Positions 56,539-64,000 of a stretch of 64,000 nucleotides of DNA are shown piece by piece. The position numbers and the translations under genes are program-made. The stretch is from contig NZ_CP020478.1 in NCBI RefSeq assembly GCF_002080395.1, positions 1,128,886 through 1,192,885 on the forward strand, given 5' to 3'. Positions within the stretch are counted from its first letter, which is position 1. Every line of letters begins with the position of its first letter. The notes beneath the pieces are model-generated. The model had not been told where the DNA came from. It searched no databases and saw only the letters and a program-made list of their open reading frames with translations. Source of the DNA: Campylobacter helveticus. GTDB taxonomy: Bacteria; Campylobacterota; Campylobacteria; Campylobacterales; Campylobacteraceae.

Positions 56539-57192
56539 CTAGCGTTTAAGCATTTTTTCAAATTGCTTCACTTCGCTTTCTTGAGTTGATATAATTGTAT
56601 TGGCAATTTTTTTAATTGTATCATTATTAGTAATGTCTAAAATCTGCTTTGCCGACCTAATCGCCCCATTATGATGTGCTATCATCGCCTGCATATAAGC
56701 ACTTTCTAAGTTCGTATCACTAAACTTACCCATTTCCTGCATCATTTCTTTCATATTTTGCTTTTCCAAATTTACAAATTCTTGATACTCTTCTTTGGAT
56801 AAATTTTGATTTAAAAGCTCTCCCTTACTTAAAAGCTCGTTGAAACACTTAATCTCTTTTTCTTGCGCGACAATAATATCTTCTGCAATCTTCTTAAGCT
56901 TAGGATTTAAATTCTTACTTTGAATGAGCTTCTTAGAAGAAAGGATTGCGCCCTCGTGATGCGGAATCATATTTTGCAAAAAATCGACATTAACATTTCC
57001 ACTTTCCACAAATTTAGCCTCCATCATAGGTGCGTGCATCAAATTTATAACTTCTTTAATTTGAGGATTTGATACCGAAGTATGATGAACGCTTTTCATT
57101 TCGCTTGTGTGATTGTGATTAACACCAGAATTTGCCATACTCATCTGCGTCAAAATACTCGCCACAAGACAAGAAAAAATAATCTTTTTCAT
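56539..57192 (-). CDS. Exported DUF305 protein with two repeats
   Basis: The start is ATG at 57192 (AAAGGA upstream), giving 217 residues with a signal peptide of about 20 residues; a longer frame to 57252 lacks a site. Two ferritin-like DUF305 repeats follow, each with a His-His motif: MIPHHEGAI (about 75) and MIAHHNGAI (about 170), plus a His/Met-rich stretch SGVNHNHTS after the signal. The His/Met content suggests a periplasmic metal or copper-binding protein. It is a lone gene between ychF and lepA. Confidence 0.85.
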   Translation of the reverse strand: MKKIIFSCLVASILTQMSMANSGVNHNHTSEMKSVHHTSVSNPQIKEVINLMHAPMMEAKFVESGNVNVDFLQNMIPHHEGAILSSKKLIQSKNLNPKLKKIAEDIIVAQEKEIKCFNELLSKGELLNQNLSKEEYQEFVNLEKQNMKEMMQEMGKFSDTNLESAYMQAMIAHHNGAIRSAKQILDITNNDTIKKIANTIISTQESEVKQFEKMLKR

Positions 57193-57431
57193 ATAATTTC
57201 CTTTATTTAAATTGATAATGAATTTTAACTTTATTTGATTAATGAGCGACAAGCCTATTTGAAATTCCCCAAATATTAAAATTTACAAGGATTTAAAGCA
57301 TAAAAAACATTAAATTTTCCGCGCTTGCAATTATTAAATATTCAACCAAAAGAATTATTTTTAAAATCTACTTCTTAAATTTAATCAATCTTTACTTCCA
57401 TAAAGTCAAATTCCTATTCAAAATCTTATGC

Positions 57432-58535
57432 CTATACATTAAACCTAAAATGCATTACATCACCATCAAGCACGACATAATCTTTACCCTCAAGACGCAA
57501 TTTTCCCGCCTCTTTCGCTCCATTTTCGCCTTTAAATTTGACAAAATCCTCATAACTTATCACTTCGGCTTTTATAAAGCCTTTTTCAAAGTCATTATGA
57601 ATCACGCTTGCAGCTTTTGGAGCTTTATAGCCCTTTTTTATCGTCCAAGAACGCACCTCAATCTCCCCAGCCGTAAAATAACTTATAAGTCCAAGTTTAG
57701 AAAAAGCCGTGCGTATGATTTGAGCTAAGCCACTTTCTTTAACACCCAAAGAAGCTAAAAATTCAGCTGATTCCTCATCGCTTAAACCCACAAGCTCTTC
57801 TTCTATTTTTGCACAAAGTTTTATCACTTCTTGATTATTTTTCTTCGCATATTCTTTCAAAGCTAAAACAAAATTATTATCTTCATTAATGCCATCCTCA
57901 TCGACATTTGCACCATAAATTACTTCTTTAGCACTCAAAAGCCTCAATTCTTTAATTAAATTTTGATAAATTTCACTTTCCCTGTCTTTAAAAGTATTAG
58001 CTCCAAAGCCTTTATTTAAATGCTCTAAAAGAGCATTAGCAAGCTCCAAACTCTCTTTTGCACCTTTTTGATTTGCTCTTGCTTCTTTATTTAATTTTTC
58101 TATTTTTTTGCCAAGTTGTTCTATGTCTGCTAAAATAAGCTCTGTGTTAATAATTTCAATGTCTCTAATAGGATTCACCCCACCTTCAACATGCGTAATA
58201 TTTTCATCATCAAAACAACGCACAATATGCAAAATAACCTCTGTTTCGCGTATATTTGAAAGAAATTTGTTTCCTAAGCCCTCTCCCTTGCTCGCACCCC
58301 TCACAAGTCCAGCGATATCGACAAATTCTATCAAAGAATGTAAAATTTTCTCAGGCTCAACGATTTTAGCCAATTCCTTCAAGCGCTCATCAGGTACTTC
58401 AACCATAGCTCTGTTTGGCTCTATGGTGCAAAAAGGATAATTTGCACTTTGTGCATTTTGTGCTTTAGTAAGTGCATTGAAAGTTGTAGATTTTCCTACA
58501 TTTGGTAAGCCCACTATGCCAACTGCCAAACTCAT
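57432..58535 (-). CDS. ychF: Redox-regulated ATPase YchF
   Basis: YchF is an Obg-family P-loop ATPase that binds ribosomes. The 367 residues show GLPNVGKST at the start, DIAGLVRGASKGEGLGN (about 70), NVDEDG as the atypical NxxE/D specificity region, a coiled-coil helical insertion (about 120-200), and a C-terminal TGS domain with AGEIEVRSWTIKKG. It overlaps pepA by 4 bp at its start. Confidence 0.96.
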   Translation of the reverse strand: MSLAVGIVGLPNVGKSTTFNALTKAQNAQSANYPFCTIEPNRAMVEVPDERLKELAKIVEPEKILHSLIEFVDIAGLVRGASKGEGLGNKFLSNIRETEVILHIVRCFDDENITHVEGGVNPIRDIEIINTELILADIEQLGKKIEKLNKEARANQKGAKESLELANALLEHLNKGFGANTFKDRESEIYQNLIKELRLLSAKEVIYGANVDEDGINEDNNFVLALKEYAKKNNQEVIKLCAKIEEELVGLSDEESAEFLASLGVKESGLAQIIRTAFSKLGLISYFTAGEIEVRSWTIKKGYKAPKAASVIHNDFEKGFIKAEVISYEDFVKFKGENGAKEAGKLRLEGKDYVVLDGDVMHFRFNV

Positions 58536-59983
58536 TTAGCTTTCCTTAAAAGATGGATTAAAAAATTCACACACATTCTTACTCCAGCCCCACTCGCACC
58601 AAAATTTTGATAACCCCAAGCTTTTTCCAAATACGCAGGACCAGCAATATCAAGATGAAGCCATTTATCTTTATATTCTTTTCTTATAAATTTGTCTAAA
58701 AACAATCCCGCAGTAACAGCCCCACCATAGCGACTTGAGCTTGTATTACTCACATCGGCGATTTTAGATTTAATCAGTTCTCTTAAATGCGGATTAAAAT
58801 GCAAAACACAAGCATATTCTCCACTCTTTTTACTCACTTCGTAAAATTCATTTTGTAAGTTTTCATTATTTCCCATAATGCCACTTGTAAATTCACCAAG
58901 TCCTACCACACAAGCACCCGTTAAAGTCGCCATATCTATGAGTAAATCGGGCTTTAAATCTTGTGCAAAAGAAAGACAATCAGCCAAAACTAAACGTCCC
59001 TCAGCGTCAGTATTTCTCACCTCAATGCTTACACCCTCTCTAGAAATTAACACATCATCAGGCTTGTAGGCATTACCACCTATCATATTTTCGGTCACTC
59101 CTAAAATGCAATGCACTTCAAGCTCCAAATTTAACTCTGCAACAGCCTTAATAACCCCCATAGCAGCCGCAGCACCGCTCTTATCCGCTTTCATCGTTAG
59201 CATATAATCAGCGGGTTTTAAACTAAGCCCACCACTATCATAAGTCAGCCCCTTACCGACAAAAACAACTTTCTTTTTGGCATTTTTATTTTTATAGCTT
59301 AAATGAATGAGACGCGGAGGATACGAAGAAGCCCTATTTACAGCTAAAAATGCGTTCATTTTTTCTTTTTCAAGAAATTTCTCATCATACACTTTGCAAG
59401 AAATACTCTTGTAAGTTTTGGCTAAATTTTGCGCATCTTCAGCCATTTTAAGTGGGGTATAAATTTGAGGAATTTCATTAACTATATCCTTAGTAAAATT
59501 ACTAGCATTTGCCAAAACTTCACCGCGATGTAGTCCTATTAAAGCCTCTTCTTTGCTAAAATTTTTAGCATTTAGCTCTTCTTGAGAAAAGAAAATTTTT
59601 TCCAAATGACTAGGTTGCTTTTCACTCTTATATCTATCAAAACAATACCTTGCAAATATCACGCCCTCGGACATAGAAGCAAAACTTCTTACCACACATT
59701 CACCCACAATGCTTTTCGTTTTTACGCTTTTAACATTAAGCTTCTCAAGGCTTTTCAAAGCATTAAAAAAAGCCAATCTAATATCTTCATAATTTAGGCT
59801 TTTAAGTTCGACAAAAAGCCTTTTGTTGGCACCATCTAAGCAAATTCCCTCACCTTTGTAATTATATAACTTAAAAAAATCTTTATATGCGTTTAATTGT
59901 TTTGAATTTTTTTCTTGGATAAAAATAAGCTCAAAATCCGCCTTTATCGCACTAAGATTTTTTTGCATGAATTCTATTTTCAT
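58532..59983 (-). CDS. pepA: Leucyl aminopeptidase (M17)
   Basis: This 483-residue cytosolic metallopeptidase removes N-terminal residues from peptides. The N-terminal domain (about 1-160) is variable, and the catalytic domain has VGKGLTYDSGGLSLKP (about 245-260), MKADKSGAAA and the M17 signature NTDAEGRLVLAD (about 328-339). Its 5' end overlaps the end of dedA by 32 bp and its 3' end couples to ychF. Confidence 0.95.
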   Translation of the reverse strand: MKIEFMQKNLSAIKADFELIFIQEKNSKQLNAYKDFFKLYNYKGEGICLDGANKRLFVELKSLNYEDIRLAFFNALKSLEKLNVKSVKTKSIVGECVVRSFASMSEGVIFARYCFDRYKSEKQPSHLEKIFFSQEELNAKNFSKEEALIGLHRGEVLANASNFTKDIVNEIPQIYTPLKMAEDAQNLAKTYKSISCKVYDEKFLEKEKMNAFLAVNRASSYPPRLIHLSYKNKNAKKKVVFVGKGLTYDSGGLSLKPADYMLTMKADKSGAAAAMGVIKAVAELNLELEVHCILGVTENMIGGNAYKPDDVLISREGVSIEVRNTDAEGRLVLADCLSFAQDLKPDLLIDMATLTGACVVGLGEFTSGIMGNNENLQNEFYEVSKKSGEYACVLHFNPHLRELIKSKIADVSNTSSSRYGGAVTAGLFLDKFIRKEYKDKWLHLDIAGPAYLEKAWGYQNFGASGAGVRMCVNFLIHLLRKAK

Positions 59984-60668
59984 CTCTTTTTTCCTTTTTC
60001 TTTAAAATCGCCCTTTCTATTTGCTTAAAACTAAAAAGCAAAAGGGATAAAAAGCTTACAATCAGCACAGCAGCTAAATACCAATGCTCTTTAGCCCATT
60101 TTAAAAAGCTTTGGATTAAATCACCAAAATACCACGCCAAAAGTATGGTTACAGCAGCCCACACCCAAGCGCTAATAAGATTAATAAAAGCAAATTTCTT
60201 CGCACTATAACGCGTAATACCTATGCTCATCGGTATCACGGTTCTAAAGCCATACATATAACGCTGGATAAATATAATAGGCCAACCAAATTTTTGCAAA
60301 AGCAAATGTGCTACTGCAAATTTACGCCTTTGAGAATGGAGCTTTTTTTGAATATAGTTTTTATTATAACGCCCGATATAAAAATAAATTTGATCTCCCA
60401 CAAAGCCACCAAGTCCTGCCACAAAAATAGCCAAAGCCACACTCATTTTTCCATCGTGTGCGGCAAGCCCCGCAAAGATAAGTCCTAGCTCTCCCTCTAA
60501 AATGCTCCAACAAAAAAGTATCGCATAACCCCAAGTCTCCACATGATCATTCCAAATACCAATAATGAATTCTTCTAAAGAAAAATCGTTTTTCATCAAA
60601 CCATAAATCGCATAAGCAATTAAACAGAGCAAAGCAAGAAAAATAAAAAATTTTAACGATTTTTTCAT
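59952..60668 (-). CDS. DedA-family membrane protein
   Basis: This 238-residue inner-membrane protein has the VTT/SNARE-associated domain. Features are the re-entrant region ILFCWSILEGELGLIFAGL with an acidic pair, GGFVGDQIYFYIGR, and FGWPIIFIQRYMYGFRTVIPM with FRTxxP-type core. DedA proteins flip lipid carriers or support membrane potential. A strong GGAGGAG box precedes the ATG. It sits between apt (8-bp gap) and pepA (32-bp overlap). Confidence 0.92.
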   Translation of the reverse strand: MKKSLKFFIFLALLCLIAYAIYGLMKNDFSLEEFIIGIWNDHVETWGYAILFCWSILEGELGLIFAGLAAHDGKMSVALAIFVAGLGGFVGDQIYFYIGRYNKNYIQKKLHSQRRKFAVAHLLLQKFGWPIIFIQRYMYGFRTVIPMSIGITRYSAKKFAFINLISAWVWAAVTILLAWYFGDLIQSFLKWAKEHWYLAAVLIVSFLSLLLFSFKQIERAILKKKEKRDENRIHAKKS

Positions 60669-60676
60669 TTCTCCTC

Positions 60677-61225
60677 CTAAAATTCCAAAACGCTATAAAC
60701 AGGACAAAGAGCATTGAGCTTTTTCCAACCATTTAAATCCTTTAAATTAATCAAAAAGCAAGATTCTGCACACACGCCTCCGGCTTTTTTAATCAACTCA
60801 TAAGAAGCTAAAGCTGTGCCACCTGTGGCTATTAAGTCATCTACAAGTAAAATTCTAGCATTTTTCACGCCCCTAAAGGCATCTTGATGAATTTCCACCT
60901 TGTCGCTACCATATTCTAAATCGTAAGAGCAAGTAAAGGTTTTATAAGGGAGCTTGCCCGGCTTTCTAATCGGCACGAAAGGCAAATTGAGTCTTGCGCA
61001 AATCATAGAGGCAAAAATAAAACCTCTACTCTCTGTCCCAACAATAAAATCTAAATTCATATCCTTGTATCTATCTTCTAAGTGCTTAAGTAAAAAGCTA
61101 AGTGCTTTTGTGTCATTAAGAAGTGTCGTAATGTCCCTAAATATAATTCCATCTTTTGGAAAATTTGGGATAACTCTAATGCTTTGAATGAGAAAATCTC
61201 TTTCTTTTTGACTAAGTTCTTTCAT
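60677..61225 (-). CDS. apt: Adenine phosphoribosyltransferase
   Basis: Apt salvages adenine to AMP using PRPP. The 182-residue protein has FRDITTLL near residue 24, [10 protein letters not shown] at about 60 and the PRPP-binding loop [16 protein letters not shown] at about 123-138. It overlaps the preceding coiled-coil gene by 4 bp. The order rpiB, coiled-coil gene, apt, dedA, pepA, ychF matches C. jejuni as I recall. Confidence 0.96.
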   Translation of the reverse strand: MKELSQKERDFLIQSIRVIPNFPKDGIIFRDITTLLNDTKALSFLLKHLEDRYKDMNLDFIVGTESRGFIFASMICARLNLPFVPIRKPGKLPYKTFTCSYDLEYGSDKVEIHQDAFRGVKNARILLVDDLIATGGTALASYELIKKAGGVCAESCFLINLKDLNGWKKLNALCPVYSVLEF

Positions 61226-61557
61226 AATAATGCCTCGATTTTTGCTTCTAGTTCTTTAATTCTTTGTCTTAATTTGTCATTTTCCAAGCGATATTGCGAA
61301 TTCCTCGTTCTAAGTGAGGTTAAATCCGCCTTAATCTTATTAAGTTCTTCCGTTAAAATATCAATATTCCCCAGACTTCTTTGAAGTTGAACTTGTAATT
61401 TCCTAATCACAATTTCTGTATCATCTAGGTTATTTTTAATAAAATCTTTAGAATTTTTCTCTTTGCTAAGTAAGGTTTTGTAGTAAAAAAGCATAACGAC
61501 AAGATAAATTGTCGCACAAATTAAAATCGTGAAAATAAACCATTGTGAAAACATCAT
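61222..61557 (-). CDS. Membrane-anchored coiled-coil protein of unknown function
   Basis: This 111-residue protein has one N-terminal helix (about 5-27). A continuous heptad-rich coiled coil follows to the end ([17 protein letters not shown] and [15 protein letters not shown]). The layout resembles small scaffolding or division-associated membrane proteins but carries no named domain. Start and stop overlap rpiB and apt by 4 bp each. Confidence 0.82.
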   Translation of the reverse strand: MMFSQWFIFTILICATIYLVVMLFYYKTLLSKEKNSKDFIKNNLDDTEIVIRKLQVQLQRSLGNIDILTEELNKIKADLTSLRTRNSQYRLENDKLRQRIKELEAKIEALL

Positions 61558-61988
61558 TCCACCTCAATTTTTTGAATTCTTTTCATATGTCTTCCCTCAT
61601 CAAAAGGCGTTTTTATAAAATTCTCTATCATATCTATGGCTAAATCAAGCCCCACAAGTCGCCCTCCAAAAGCCAAGACATTTGCATCATTATGTTTTCT
61701 AGCTAATCTTGCACTCAAGCTTTCACTACACAAGGCACAGCGGATATTTTTGTGTCTGTTTGCCGCTATGGAAATTCCTATACCAGAGCCACAAATCAAA
61801 ATTCCAAAGCTTTTTTCATCTATCTTACTTGCAAGCAAATGGGCAAAATCAGGATAATCGCAACTTTCATCACAATTTGTTCCAAGGTCGATAAAAGAGA
61901 TTTGCACCTCTTTAAAAAAGGTGCAAAGTTTAGTTTTAAGCTCATATCCAGCATGGTCACTTGCTATATAAAGGCGTTCTCTTAGCAT
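61554..61988 (-). CDS. rpiB: Ribose 5-phosphate isomerase B
   Basis: RpiB interconverts ribose 5-phosphate and ribulose 5-phosphate. The 144-residue protein has YIASDHAGYELK at the N-terminus, the catalytic region GILICGSGIGISIAANRHK (about 63-81) and ALCSESLSARLARKHNDANVLAFGGR. A TATAAT lies upstream on the minus strand (62024-62019). It heads the leftward unit ending with ychF and feeds ribose phosphate toward the PRPP used by Apt downstream. Confidence 0.95.
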   Translation of the reverse strand: MLRERLYIASDHAGYELKTKLCTFFKEVQISFIDLGTNCDESCDYPDFAHLLASKIDEKSFGILICGSGIGISIAANRHKNIRCALCSESLSARLARKHNDANVLAFGGRLVGLDLAIDMIENFIKTPFDEGRHMKRIQKIEVE

Positions 61989-62018
61989 TCACAAATCCAA
62001 AAATAAAATAACGCAAAG

Positions 62019-62024
62019 ATTATA
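62019..62024 (-). promoter_or_regulatory. Putative -10 box for the rpiB operon
   Basis: A perfect TATAAT lies 31 bases upstream of the rpiB start, in the gap after the aminotransferase gene. Confidence 0.55.
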
Positions 62025-62056
62025 ACGCACAAAAATTACCACTTTGCTAATAGAAC

Positions 62057-63232
62057 TTAAGCCTTATAATTTTTTACAAAATCGCCAAGTCTTTCAAGTC
62101 CTTTGATGATATTTTCCTCACTTGTCGCATAAGAAAATCTAAAATACCCGTCCATTCCAAAGCCTACTCCAGGCACAACAGCAACTTTCTTTTGCTCTAG
62201 CAAACTCTGGCAAAATTTCATAGAATCTTTTTCAAGCTTAGAAATATTGACAAAAAGATAAAAAGCACCGCTTGGCTTATAAACACTGATATTTTCCATT
62301 TTATTTAGCATTTCAAGGGCGACATTTCTGCGTCTTTCAAAAGCTTTTCTCATCATTTCTATATCCTCATCACACTCGCCAAGCAAGGCTGGGATGGCAG
62401 CATACTGCGAAATGGAGCAAATGTTTGAAGTGCTTTGTCCTTGCAGTTTTTTAACAGCTGGAACAAGACCTTTAATTTTACTTGCCATATAGCCAAAACG
62501 CCATCCTGGCATAGCCCCGCACTTACTTAAGCCATTTATCGTTACGCAGCGATTGAATGCATCTTCGCTTACACTTGCAAAGGCGTGAAATTCCACTCCG
62601 TCATAACAAAGCTTTTCATACATTTCATCACTTAAAACTACGACTTTTGTCCCTTCCAAAACCTTAGCTAAAGCACTAAGCTCCTCTTTTGTATAAACGC
62701 AACCAACGGGATTTGAAGGAGTGTTTAAAATAAAAACCTTAGTTTTTTCACTCAAAGCATTTTTAAGCTCATCAGCTGTGATTTTAAAGCCGTTTTCTTC
62801 CTTAGTATCTACAAAAACGCACTTTCCACCTGCAAATTTGACCATTTCAGGATAACTCACCCAATAAGGGCTAGGGATAATCACCTCATCACCTTCATCA
62901 ACAAGACATTCTAGGCATTGAAAAAGCGAATGTTTAGCACCGACATTTGTGATAATTTCACTCGTTTCATAACTTAAGCCATTATCTCTTTTAAGTTTTG
63001 TGGCTACGGCATTTAAAACATCTTTAATTCCTGCAACTGGCGTATATTTAGAACAACCCCTCTCTATGGCTTTAATTGCTGCATTTTTAATCGTTTGTGG
63101 AGTGTCAAAGTCAGGCTCACCTGCAGAAAAAGAAAGTATATCCTCACCCTCAGCTTTAAGCTCATTCGCAAGGGCAGTGATAGCTAAAGTTATGGACTCC
63201 CCTAAGACTTGAGATTTTTTACTTAACATCAT
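62057..63232 (-). CDS. aspB: Aspartate/aromatic aminotransferase (PLP, class I)
   Basis: This 391-residue type I fold aminotransferase has FSAGEPDFDTPQTIK (about 40), NTPSNPVGCVY (about 175), and the PLP-lysine in NGLSKCGAMPGWRFGY (about 234-249); FRFSYATSEE closes the family pattern. In C. jejuni the homologue makes aspartate and is needed for growth on several substrates. TATAAT at 63263-63258 drives it. It stands alone between the rpiB unit and a DUF2972 gene. Confidence 0.93.
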   Translation of the reverse strand: MMLSKKSQVLGESITLAITALANELKAEGEDILSFSAGEPDFDTPQTIKNAAIKAIERGCSKYTPVAGIKDVLNAVATKLKRDNGLSYETSEIITNVGAKHSLFQCLECLVDEGDEVIIPSPYWVSYPEMVKFAGGKCVFVDTKEENGFKITADELKNALSEKTKVFILNTPSNPVGCVYTKEELSALAKVLEGTKVVVLSDEMYEKLCYDGVEFHAFASVSEDAFNRCVTINGLSKCGAMPGWRFGYMASKIKGLVPAVKKLQGQSTSNICSISQYAAIPALLGECDEDIEMMRKAFERRRNVALEMLNKMENISVYKPSGAFYLFVNISKLEKDSMKFCQSLLEQKKVAVVPGVGFGMDGYFRFSYATSEENIIKGLERLGDFVKNYKA

Positions 63233-63257
63233 TTATTATCCTTTAAAAATTTGCATT

Positions 63258-63263
63258 ATTATA
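63258..63263 (-). promoter_or_regulatory. Putative -10 box for the aminotransferase gene
   Basis: A perfect TATAAT on the minus strand lies 26 bases upstream of the ATG at 63232. Confidence 0.55.
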
Positions 63264-63346
63264 GCTCAAATTTTCATCTTAACTGAAAATTTCGCCAAAG
63301 CTCCCACAAATTTTTTAAACCCTGCGTAAAATCTAAACAAAATGAT

Positions 63347-64000
63347 TTAATTTGCTTCCCCACAAATCCTCTCAAATTCTTTATAATAATTCCAACTTTG
63401 TATAATATCTGGTCTTGTTTGTTTGATATGGGTGAGTTCTTTATCTAGGATGTTTTTAAATTTTAAGGCTAAAGTTTTATTTGCTTTAAAATAGTCTAAG
63501 ACATCTTGTTCTTTAATGGCATTATCTTTTCTAAATCTTATCTTTTCATCTAAGACTTTCACAAATTCTTTAAAATAGTTTTTGAGTGTTTCTCTTATTT
63601 CTTTATCTTCTTGGATAAGTTTGTAATGTTTTTCTTCTAAATTAATGCTAAGTTCTTTATAGCATAAATCATTTTCATTTAAGAAGAGATTTTTAATATC
63701 TTTTAGTTGATTTAGAGGCTCTTCTGTGATGATGATTTTAATTTTATCTTTAAGATGAGAAAAGTCTTTATGGTCGATGTAAAAAGTAAAGGGTAGGAAA
63801 AGAGTGTAATCGTTCCAAGCTTTGCGTTCAAATTTAGCCCTATCTTCTTCTTTGGGTGGATTAAAATGAAGAATTTTAGAAAGCCTTTTCATCGTGTCAA
63901 AGGCTTTATCTGCTTTAATTTCTTCCATATCGATGTAAATAACTTGGCGAGGCTTACCCCCCCCCCCTCATTTGTTAGGAAGGGAGTTAGGTCGCTTTGG
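63347..64000 (-). pseudogene. DUF2972 gene, C-terminal part, phase-variable and out of frame (OFF)
   Basis: The minus-strand frame from about 63956 to 63347 reads VIYIDMEEIKADKAFDTMK and then a helical Lys/Glu/Asn-rich domain ending ERICGEAN, the C-terminal DUF2972 pattern. Upstream a G11 tract (63957-63967) breaks the frame. The preceding codons DLTPFLTNE belong to a different frame, which runs into a stop at 63891-63889. G12 or G9 would join the two. The 5' part lies outside the window. Families with this domain are often phase-variable in Campylobacter, and their function is not established. Confidence 0.82.
63957..63967 (-). repeat. Poly-G contingency tract, G11 (OFF)
   Basis: Eleven C on the plus strand give eleven G in the DUF2972 coding strand. 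This is the longest homopolymer in the window. Confidence 0.92.

Noticed and set aside
57253-57431. Gap between the DUF305 and ychF genes as a possible small RNA
   Set aside because: The 180 bases are plain AT-rich sequence without a convincing hairpin or promoter-terminator pair.
1-64000. CRISPR arrays, tRNA or rRNA genes, insertion sequences, prophage
   Set aside because: I looked for regularly spaced repeats, cloverleaf-like intergenic segments and transposase or phage proteins and saw none. The intergenic gaps are too short for most of these.

Overview
The window is chromosomal DNA of a Campylobacter species. It is strongly AT-rich and densely packed, with many ATGA or TAATG gene junctions. 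It carries genus hallmarks: ciaB, the helical-shape peptidases pgp1 and pgp2, a Maf-family motility accessory gene, and DUF2920 (617-family) and DUF2972 genes with poly-G tracts. Proteins resemble Campylobacter jejuni homologues as I remember them, but they diverge, and the gene-block order differs. A related species of the thermotolerant group is likely; I cannot name it.

Layout. 1-1030: partial unknown gene and thiG (minus). 1149-12333: rightward run pheS-pheT-aroA-ispH-rpsA-membrane protein-serA, then an ABC-F ATPase. 12347-16326: leftward AGCS symporter, trmL, alr and pgp2. 16462-17870: a three-gene copper-supply cassette (PCuAC, unknown, Sco1). 17912-23000: hupB, ciaB, a thioesterase, a YbdD-like protein and cstA. 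23117-24012: a metallo-beta-lactamase-fold hydrolase and a small membrane protein. 23999-32813: leftward block with the NFACT protein, a charged protein, cdsA, dxr, pgp1, tsaD, a pseudopilin and two tandem DUF2920 genes, one frameshifted OFF at its poly-G tract and one ON. 32883-36255: mobA, pldA and a phase-variable maf gene. 36244-42430: pnp, lptD, an RDD protein, purD and a candidate 6S RNA just upstream of purD. 42428-43843: a conserved hypothetical. 44015-47573: an accessory restriction-modification operon with two methyltransferases and two nuclease candidates of different folds, followed by a gene remnant. 47745-54534: pheA, a HAD protein, fabG, gpmI, mraY and a DASS carrier. 54675-63232: lepA, a DUF305 protein, ychF, pepA, dedA, apt, a coiled-coil protein, rpiB and an aspartate aminotransferase. 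63347-64000: end of a phase-variable DUF2972 gene, out of frame at G11.

Most genes are housekeeping. The variable content is four poly-G contingency tracts (G9 OFF, G9 ON, G8 ON, G11 OFF) in surface or flagellar-associated families, and the restriction-modification island. The most informative non-coding element is the candidate 6S RNA. Apart from the island, I see no phage, insertion sequence, CRISPR, tRNA or rRNA. No stretch over 300 bases lacks a gene; the longest, 42198-42427, is largely filled by the candidate 6S RNA.
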